A stretch of 5,443 bases of DNA from the NCBI GenBank assembly GCA_002328745.1, contig DCVQ01000001.1, positions 13,620 through 19,062 of the forward strand. The letters run 5' to 3'. Origin of the DNA: Actinobacteria bacterium UBA2184. Lineage in GTDB: Bacteria > Actinomycetota > Coriobacteriia > Anaerosomatales > Anaerosomataceae. Positions within the stretch are counted from its first letter, which is position 1. Each line of letters opens with the position of its first letter. Made by a program: the position numbers and the translations under genes. The notes under the pieces are model-generated. The model searched no databases, was not told the DNA's origin, and saw only the letters and a list, made by a program, of their open reading frames with translations. Below are positions 1 through 5,443 of this stretch, piece after piece.

Positions 1-238
1 CCGACTGCTCCACACGGGTGGGCAGCAGGCCCTGTGCGTCCGGCGATGTCGCGCTGTGCGTCGGCTCATCGCTGCCTGCGGCCTCGATGCCGACCTCCAC
101 CGTTTCTGTGGCGATGTCCGACACAACCGATGGTGACGAGTCATCGGCGAACGCGACCGGGACCGACGCACAGCCCAGACACAGCGCGATCGCCAGGGAC
201 AGGAGCACGCGAGACAGACGCGTTCCGGGCTGGGACAT
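1..238 (-). CDS. Putative exported protein, N-terminal part (runs off window)
   Basis: An ATG at 238-236 opens a frame that stays free of stops for 79 codons to the window edge, so the C-terminus is missing. A purine-rich ribosome binding site (GGAGAGGGG, 253-245) sits 6 nt ahead. The N-terminus looks like a Sec signal peptide: two arginines (R7, R10), a hydrophobic core at about residues 11-24, and an Ala-Phe-Ala/Asp cleavage site after residue 31. A cysteine at residue 23 (Leu-Gly-Cys) is a weaker lipobox alternative because the -3 position is Cys. The part after the signal is rich in Ser, Thr, Asp and Glu with no recognisable domain. The gene follows the selC terminator and has its own possible -10 box, so it is probably a separate transcript unrelated to Sec metabolism. 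Function is unknown. The signal peptide and ribosome binding site make the gene likely to be real. Confidence 0.62.
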   Translation of the reverse strand, partial: MSQPGTRLSRVLLSLAIALCLGCASVPVAFADDSSPSVVSDIATETVEVGIEAAGSDEPTHSATSPDAQGLLPTRVEQS

Positions 239-279
239 GTTTCGCCCCTCTCCGACTAGAGACTCGGCACGATGGTGTG

Positions 280-288
280 ATTCTAGCA
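280..288 (-). promoter_or_regulatory. Possible extended -10 promoter of the exported-protein gene
   Basis: On the minus strand the sequence reads TGC-TAGAAT: an extended -10 (TGn) followed by a hexamer matching TATAAT at five of six bases. Transcription would start near 273, giving a leader of about 35 nt with the ribosome binding site of the gene starting at 238. No convincing -35 box is seen; the expected position falls in the selC terminator hairpin. The call rests on one short motif. Confidence 0.4.
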
Positions 289-297
289 GGAGAAGCA

Positions 298-323
298 CCC
301 CGGCCGCTTTGAATCGGCCGGGG
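298..323 (-). terminator. Intrinsic terminator hairpin after selC
   Basis: A perfect 9-bp inverted repeat (CCCCGGCCG / CGGCCGGGG) encloses an 8-nt loop and begins 17 bp beyond the 3' end of the tRNA. On the minus strand it is followed by a pyrimidine-rich stretch (TGCTTCTCCTGCT) rather than a clean T run, as is common in high-GC genomes. Its place directly behind selC and before the next gene supports a terminator role. Confidence 0.72.
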
Positions 324-339
324 CGTCAGGGTCCTTCTA

Positions 340-436
340 TGGCGGAGACGTGTGCGAATCGAACACACCCGGGACGCTCTTCACGCCCCACGCTGGTTTT
401 GAAGACCAGGCCCGGCACCAGCCGAGAACCGCCTCC
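340..436 (-). tRNA. selC: Selenocysteine tRNA (anticodon UCA)
   Basis: This 97-nt tRNA, with encoded CCA, is charged with serine and converted to Sec-tRNA by SelA for decoding UGA. The folding is clear. The acceptor 5' strand GGAGGCGG faces ACGTCTCC and is followed by discriminator G and CCA. The D arm has 6 bp (CTCGGC / GCCGGG) closed by a 4-nt TGGT loop. The anticodon stem CTGGT / ACCAG carries loop CTTCAAA, with anticodon TCA at 402-400. The long variable arm pairs GGGGCG with CGTCCC. The T arm is GTGTG-TTCGATT-CGCAC. The 6-bp D stem with a tiny loop, the long variable arm and the UCA anticodon are diagnostic of bacterial tRNA-Sec; the E. coli one is 95 nt. An oddity is that the eighth acceptor pair of the usual 8+5 arrangement is G:A here, and the fifth is G:U. 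It lies just downstream of selB with its own promoter and terminator. Confidence 0.97.
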
Positions 437-444
437 AAGGGGGC

Positions 445-473
445 ATTCTCCCGACGCACGTCGCGGGTGTCAA
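445..473 (-). promoter_or_regulatory. selC promoter (TTGACA, 17 bp, GAGAAT)
   Basis: On the minus strand a perfect -35 hexamer TTGACA (473-468) is separated by exactly 17 bp from GAGAAT (450-445), which matches the -10 consensus at four of six bases. Only 8 nt separate the -10 from the first base of tRNA-Sec at 436, so transcription is expected to begin within about 2 nt of the mature 5' end. The rest of the 123-bp gap between selB and selC (437-559) shows no clear selB terminator, so read-through from selB may also contribute. Confidence 0.75.
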
Positions 474-559
474 ACAACGGTACGCCCGACGCGATGCTCT
501 CACACCGCAGCCCGCACCCCGGATCCGCCCGCACCGCACCCCAAGAGGCCGCGCCGCCG

Positions 560-2461
<1,902 letters not shown>

Positions 2462-2466
2462 CGCCG

Positions 2467-3882
2467 TCAGGCTCCGGCCTGCGACGCGGCGTCGCGGCCC
2501 GCGCGCACGAGCGCCGCGACCACCTCGGGCTCCTCGTCGAGCCTGAGCGTGCGCGGGTCGAGCAGGAGGCGGCCGTCTTTGATGCGGGCGATCACCGCGG
2601 GCTCGCTTAAGCGCAGCCGCTCCTCGAGCACGGTGGCCGAGAGCCGCTGCGGCGCGAGCGCCACCACGGTCGTGGGGATGTCCTCCATCGGCAGCGACCC
2701 GCCTCCCGCGCGCGACGTGTCCGCCGCGGTGGCGACCTCGAAGACATCGCCGCACGCGTCGCGGATCGCGCCCGCGAGTCCCCCGGCGCGGCGCGCCACC
2801 TCGGCGGCGGGCATCGTGAGCATCCGGAGCGTGGGGACCTCAGCGAGCAGGCGCTCCTCGTCGAGGTAGAGCCGGAGCGTCACCTCGAGCGCGGCGAGCG
2901 TCATCTTGTCGAGCCGCACGCAGCGCGCGAGCGGGTGCTTCTTGAGCTTCGCGATGACCTCGCGCGTGCCGGCGAGGATGCCCGCCTGTGGCCCGCCGAG
3001 CAGCTTGTCGCCGCTTGCGGAGACGAGGTCGGCGCCGGCGGCGACCGATGCGCCCACGGTGGGCTCGCCCGGGAGTCCGAAGCGCGCGAGGTCGATGAGC
3101 ACGCCCGAGCCCTGGTCCTCGAAGACCGGGACGCCGTGCTTCGCCCCCAGCGCCACGAGCTCGGCGATCGGCACCTCCTCGGTGAAGCCCACCACGCGGT
3201 AGTTGCTCGAGTGGACCTTGAGGATGAGCCCCGTCTTCGGCGTGATGGCGTTCTCGTAGTCGCGCAGGTGCGTCTTGTTGGTGGTGCCGACCTCGATCAT
3301 CTTCGCGCCGCTCTCGCGCATGATGTCCGGGATGCGGAAGCTCCCGCCGATCTCCACCAGCTGCCCGCGGGAGACGATCGCCTCCTTGCGCCGCGAGAGC
3401 GCGGCAAGCCCGAGCAGCACGGCCGAGGCGTTGTTGTTCACGGCCATCGCCGCTTCGGCGCCGGTGAGGCGGCAGATGAGCTCCTCCACGTGCACGTGCC
3501 GGCTGCCGCGCTCGCCGCTCGGCACGTCGTACTCGAGCGTGGAGTAGCCGCGCGCGACCTCGGCGACGGCCTCGACTGCGGACTCCGCGAGCGGGGACCG
3601 GCCGAGGTTGGTGTGCACCACGATGCCGGTGGCGTTGATGACCCGCCGGAGCGACCGGCGCGCCTTGGCCGCCAGCCGCGCGGCCGCCTCACCCGCGATC
3701 GCGTCGGCCGAGACCTCGGCGAGCGTGCCGGCGCGGATGGCATCGCGCGCGGCGTCGAGCGCCTCGCGGAGCGCTTCGAGCGTGAGCGTGCGGCCATGCG
3801 CGCGATCGAGCGCCGAGATGTCCTCGCGCTTGAGGAGCTCGTCGACCTTCGGCAGCGTGCGGAGCAGCGAGTTGATGTCCAT
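2467..3882 (-). CDS. selA: L-seryl-tRNA(Sec) selenium transferase (selenocysteine synthase)
   Basis: SelA is a PLP-dependent fold-type I enzyme, known as a homodecamer in bacteria, that converts Ser-tRNA-Sec to Sec-tRNA-Sec using selenophosphate. At 471 residues it is close to E. coli SelA (463). The N-terminal tRNA-binding region (1-70, LLRTLPKVDELLKRE) is followed by the catalytic domain, with VINATGIVVHTNLGRSPL (81-98), the AAMAVNNNASAVLL segment (144-157), VFEDQGSG (253-260) and the PLP lysine in SGDKLLGGPQAG (K293, matching E. coli K295). The C-terminal small domain includes SLPMEDIPT. I chose the ATG at 3882 because the family N-terminus starts about here and a TAGAAT box ends 7 nt upstream, suggesting a leaderless message. 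A second ATG at 3891, one base after the vapC stop, would add three residues; a third at 3918 lies inside vapC and is unlikely. No Shine-Dalgarno sequence precedes either near start. selB follows after 5 bp, indicating co-expression. The stop is TGA. Confidence 0.96.
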   Translation of the reverse strand: MDINSLLRTLPKVDELLKREDISALDRAHGRTLTLEALREALDAARDAIRAGTLAEVSADAIAGEAAARLAAKARRSLRRVINATGIVVHTNLGRSPLAESAVEAVAEVARGYSTLEYDVPSGERGSRHVHVEELICRLTGAEAAMAVNNNASAVLLGLAALSRRKEAIVSRGQLVEIGGSFRIPDIMRESGAKMIEVGTTNKTHLRDYENAITPKTGLILKVHSSNYRVVGFTEEVPIAELVALGAKHGVPVFEDQGSGVLIDLARFGLPGEPTVGASVAAGADLVSASGDKLLGGPQAGILAGTREVIAKLKKHPLARCVRLDKMTLAALEVTLRLYLDEERLLAEVPTLRMLTMPAAEVARRAGGLAGAIRDACGDVFEVATAADTSRAGGGSLPMEDIPTTVVALAPQRLSATVLEERLRLSEPAVIARIKDGRLLLDPRTLRLDEEPEVVAALVRAGRDAASQAGA

Positions 3883-3889
3883 GCGAGCC

Positions 3890-3895
3890 ATTCTA
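3890..3895 (-). promoter_or_regulatory. Candidate leaderless -10 box for selA
   Basis: The minus strand reads TAGAAT-GGCTCGC-ATG. TAGAAT matches TATAAT at five of six bases and fits the TANNNT pattern described for leaderless genes in Actinobacteria and Deinococci. The 7-nt gap to the ATG at 3882 puts the expected transcription start on, or one base before, that codon. The first three bases of the box are the vapC stop codon TAG. No -35 element is recognisable, so this remains a candidate. Confidence 0.45.
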
Positions 3896-4369
3896 GCCGA
3901 GGGGAGGCCCGCCCACACCTGCGGTCTCCAGAGCAGCCTCCAGGTCGAAGCCCTCGGCGAAGGGGTTCGCGAACCGGACGCCTTCGATGATCGCGCCGTC
4001 GGCGAAGTCCTCCGAGAGGACGAGCGGGATGCGATTCACGCGCGCGACCGCCCAGATCTGCGCGTCGTAGTACGGCATCTGATAGCGGACGCTCGCCCGG
4101 AGCGCTTCGAGGACCACCCGAAGAGTCGTGTCGCAGACCGGGAATGTTCGTGCCCACGCTTCCGTCTGCGGCGCGACGCTATCCGGCGGGATGATGTGTT
4201 GGAACTTCCGCAATGCCACCGAGCAGTACTCGCCGAGCACCTGTGCGCACAGACTCCCGATGCCCGCCGACTCAAGCGAGTCGAGGATGCGGCGTGCCCG
4301 CACGGACTTGTCCGGCTCGGCGGAGTCGACCGCATAGACCAGGACGTTAGTGTCGAGAAGGACCGCCAC
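3893..4369 (-). CDS. PIN-domain ribonuclease toxin, VapC-like
   Basis: This 158-residue protein has the PIN-domain layout of VapC toxins, Mg2+-dependent RNases that cleave tRNA or rRNA. The acidic residues expected at the metal site are visible: Asp6 in LLDTNVLVYA, Glu47 in VLGEYCS, Asp102 in PYYDAQIWA and Asp121 in LSEDFADG. A complete active site suggests it is functional. It starts with GTG at 4369, supported by GGGAGGAG about 10 nt upstream inside vapB and by the start of the PIN fold right after it. It overlaps the antitoxin gene by 23 bp, the usual translationally coupled arrangement. About 20 residues at the C-terminus (FDLEAALETAGVGGPPLG) extend beyond the PIN core. Its stop codon TAG lies 10 bp from the selA start. 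The family assignment is strong; its RNA target cannot be read from the sequence. Confidence 0.88.
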   Translation of the reverse strand: MAVLLDTNVLVYAVDSAEPDKSVRARRILDSLESAGIGSLCAQVLGEYCSVALRKFQHIIPPDSVAPQTEAWARTFPVCDTTLRVVLEALRASVRYQMPYYDAQIWAVARVNRIPLVLSEDFADGAIIEGVRFANPFAEGFDLEAALETAGVGGPPLG

Positions 4370-4622
4370 GTTCGTGCAACTCCTCCCGCGTCCACCTGCG
4401 TCCGCCGCTGCCCCAACCCTCCCGATCCGCGCGATCGAACTCCGACTTCAGGAACTCCCACGCATCCCGCCGCCGCTCCTGCTCCTCGGCATCGCGCAGC
4501 AGCGCGTCGATCGCCTGTCTGATGAGCGCCGACTGCGACACGCCGAGCGCCTTCGCATGCGCCTCGAGCGCGCGTTCCTGCGCGGGGTCTATGACGATCT
4601 GCTTGCGCACCATGCGCGCCAT
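4347..4622 (-). CDS. Ribbon-helix-helix antitoxin, VapB-like
   Basis: This 91-residue protein is encoded directly before and overlapping the PIN toxin gene. Residues 5-45 (VRKQIVIDPAQERALEAHAKALGVSQSALIRQAIDALL) fit a ribbon-helix-helix DNA-binding domain: a basic beta strand, then two helices separated by the G-V-S-Q-S turn. The remaining charged, Trp-containing tail (residues about 46-91, with GGRRWTREELHER) is the kind of flexible segment that wraps and blocks the toxin. The ATG at 4622 is supported by an exceptionally good ribosome binding site; an internal ATG at 4613 is possible. Antitoxins of this type usually dimerise on short repeats in their own promoter, and such repeats are present upstream (4659-4709). 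The stop is TAA. Confidence 0.85.
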   Translation of the reverse strand: MARMVRKQIVIDPAQERALEAHAKALGVSQSALIRQAIDALLRDAEEQERRRDAWEFLKSEFDRADREGWGSGGRRWTREELHERGGPSRH

Positions 4623-4626
4623 GCTG

Positions 4627-4640
4627 GATCACCACCTTGT
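4627..4640 (-). promoter_or_regulatory. Strong ribosome binding site of the antitoxin gene
   Basis: The minus strand reads AAGGTGGTGATC about 4 nt before the ATG at 4622. It matches AAGGAGGTGATC, the full complement of the usual bacterial 16S rRNA 3' end, at 11 of 12 bases. It fixes 4622 as the start and predicts high antitoxin translation relative to the overlapping toxin, which starts with GTG. Confidence 0.75.
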
Positions 4641-4658
4641 ACGGGATATGAGCCGGCA

Positions 4659-4680
4659 CCGAACCGGATCCGAACCGGGT
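4659..4680. repeat. Tandem 11-bp direct repeat in the vapB leader
   Basis: Two adjacent units, CCGAACCGGAT (4659-4669) and CCGAACCGGGT (4670-4680), differ at one base and sit one helical turn apart. They lie between the candidate vapB -10 box and its ribosome binding site, roughly 10 to 32 nt after the expected transcription start. A ribbon-helix-helix repressor binding on one face of the DNA would suit this spacing, so it is a candidate operator for VapB or VapBC. That role is inference. Confidence 0.5.
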
Positions 4681-4689
4681 CGCACAGGT

Positions 4690-4709
4690 TACACATCACT
4701 ATACACATC
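4690..4709 (-). promoter_or_regulatory. Candidate vapBC -10 box flanked by 8-bp direct repeats
   Basis: The minus strand reads GATGTGTA-TAGT-GATGTGTA. The hexamer TATAGT (4703-4698) matches TATAAT at five of six bases, and the two identical 8-bp GATGTGTA copies (4709-4702 and 4697-4690) bracket or overlap it with a 12-bp period. Transcription would start near 4691, about 70 nt before the vapB ATG. No clear -35 is visible, which would fit an activator-dependent or weak promoter. The repeats may be an operator for the antitoxin. Confidence 0.45.
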
Positions 4710-4750
4710 TCGTGCAGACGGCGGTGACATCCGAAGCACCCCGGACACAC

Positions 4751-4778
4751 GAGGGCCCGGCGCTGTGGCCGGGCCTTC
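4751..4778 (-). terminator. GC-rich hairpin after selD, probable terminator
   Basis: An 8-bp perfect inverted repeat (GGCCCGGC / GCCGGGCC, 4754-4761 and 4768-4775) with a 6-nt loop lies about 40 bp beyond the selD stop. It can be extended outward by two more pairs around one mismatch or wobble. There is no T run after it on the minus strand (CTCGTGTGT), so its efficiency is uncertain. It separates selD from the vapBC promoter and implies that selD is not simply co-transcribed with selA. Confidence 0.55.
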
Positions 4779-4816
4779 GATGAAGCGGATCACGCCTCGT
4801 GGCCGTTCGCGGCGGA

Positions 4817-5443
4817 CTACACCACCCGCATCGCCCCCGGCTCGCCCGCTACCATGCGTCCCACGACGGCCGCGGGCTCGCCGCGCCGCTCGAGCGCCGC
4901 GAGGAGCTCGGCCACGCGTTCTCCCGGCAGCGCCATCAGCAGCCCGCCGCTCGTCTGCGGGTCGGCGAGCACGCCCTTCCAATCGAAACCGGCCGGTCCC
5001 CAACTCACGTACGGATCGAGGAACGACAGCACGTCGGCGGTGCGTCCGGGACGGACCCCCGTGCGCGCGTACTCGAGCACGTTCGGCCAGACCGGCACCG
5101 CTTCGAGATCGATCTCGCAGGCCACACCGCTGCCGAGCGCCATCTCGCGCGCGTGGCCGAGCAGGCCGAAGCCGGTGATGTCGGTGCCCGCGTGCACACC
5201 CACCTCCACCATTGCCTCGCCCGCGGCCCGGTTCAGGTGCGCCATGCTCTCGATGACCTCGGCGAGCGACTCCTCGGTCTCGAGGCCCTGCTTGAGCGCG
5301 GTGTTGAGGATGCCCACGCCGAGGCGCTTGGTGAGCACGAGCACGTCGCCCGCCTTCGCGCCGATGTTGCGCACCACGTCTTCGGGCGCCACGACGCCCA
5401 TCACCGAGAGGCCGTACTTGGGCTCCCTGTCGTCGATGGTGTG
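4817..5443 (-). CDS. selD: Selenide, water dikinase (selenophosphate synthetase), C-terminal part
   Basis: SelD makes selenophosphate from selenide and ATP, the selenium donor for SelA. The frame is open to the window edge and gives 208 residues ending in TAG; roughly the first 140 residues of the usual ~347 are missing, including the glycine-rich loop with the catalytic Cys or Sec, so whether this SelD is itself a selenoprotein cannot be told. The visible part starts HTIDDREPKYGLSVMGVV, matching the conserved GHTIDDxEPKYG segment, and continues with KAGDVLVLTKRLGVGILNTALKQG, then AMVEVGVHAGTDITGFGLLGHAREMA (the conserved ATDITGFGLLGHA region), and DPQTSGGLLMAL near the C-terminus. These are hallmark SelD motifs of the PurM/AIR-synthase-like fold. 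It is followed by a hairpin and then by the vapBC promoter region. Confidence 0.96.
   Translation of the reverse strand, partial: HTIDDREPKYGLSVMGVVAPEDVVRNIGAKAGDVLVLTKRLGVGILNTALKQGLETEESLAEVIESMAHLNRAAGEAMVEVGVHAGTDITGFGLLGHAREMALGSGVACEIDLEAVPVWPNVLEYARTGVRPGRTADVLSFLDPYVSWGPAGFDWKGVLADPQTSGGLLMALPGERVAELLAALERRGEPAAVVGRMVAGEPGAMRVV

Noticed and set aside
141..368. Minus-strand frame of 75 codons covering the end of selC and the terminator
   Set aside because: It overlaps the tRNA, its terminator and the exported-protein gene in another frame, and has no ribosome binding site or recognisable content.
511..535. Repeated CCCGCACC units between selB and selC
   Set aside because: Two 8-bp copies in very GC-rich, low-complexity sequence are likely by chance and form no convincing hairpin or operator.
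2467..2469. selA stop codon TGA as a possible selenocysteine codon
   Set aside because: SelA family proteins end at about this length, selB begins 5 bp later in another frame, and I see no obvious SECIS-like need for read-through.
2462..2755. N-terminal extension of SelB up to 2755 in the same frame
   Set aside because: The extra residues overlap selA in a different frame, are Arg/Gly/Ala-rich, and precede the normal SelB start, where the GTPase domain begins at once.
4689..5003. Minus-strand frame of 104 codons overlapping the end of selD
   Set aside because: It is an Arg/Gly/Ala-rich shadow frame within selD and its terminator, with no family resemblance.

Overview
This is a GC-rich bacterial window (most third codon positions are G or C) holding a selenocysteine (Sec) biosynthesis and insertion locus. 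All genes lie on the minus strand, so they read from high to low coordinates: selD (3' part only), a vapBC-type toxin-antitoxin pair, selA, selB, selC (tRNA-Sec), then the start of a gene for an exported protein that runs off the window. The GC bias, a near-complete anti-Shine-Dalgarno match before vapB and TANNNT-type -10 boxes close to start codons would fit a high-GC anaerobe such as an actinobacterium. This placement is inference only; no marker in the window fixes the taxon.

Layout in direction of transcription: selD ends at 4817, followed by a GC-rich hairpin (4751-4778). A short intergenic stretch (4623-4816) carries a -10 box, two sets of short direct repeats and a very strong ribosome binding site for vapB. 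vapB and vapC overlap by 23 bp. The vapC stop codon lies inside a TAGAAT box just ahead of selA. selA and selB are 5 bp apart and probably co-transcribed. A 123-bp gap holds a good sigma-70-type promoter (TTGACA, 17 bp, GAGAAT) whose expected start site falls almost on the first base of selC. selC is followed by a 9-bp perfect hairpin, then an extended -10 box and the secreted-protein gene.

How the genes work together: SelD makes selenophosphate. SelA uses it to convert Ser-tRNA-Sec to Sec-tRNA-Sec, where the tRNA is the selC product with a UCA anticodon. SelB delivers that tRNA to UGA codons followed by a SECIS hairpin. The seryl-tRNA synthetase is outside the window, and no selenoprotein gene or SECIS was recognised here. 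The most unusual points are the toxin-antitoxin pair lodged between selD and selA, the overlap of the vapC stop with a possible leaderless selA promoter, and a G:A opposition at the eighth acceptor position of the tRNA-Sec. The individual gene families are all known; I see no wholly new system.
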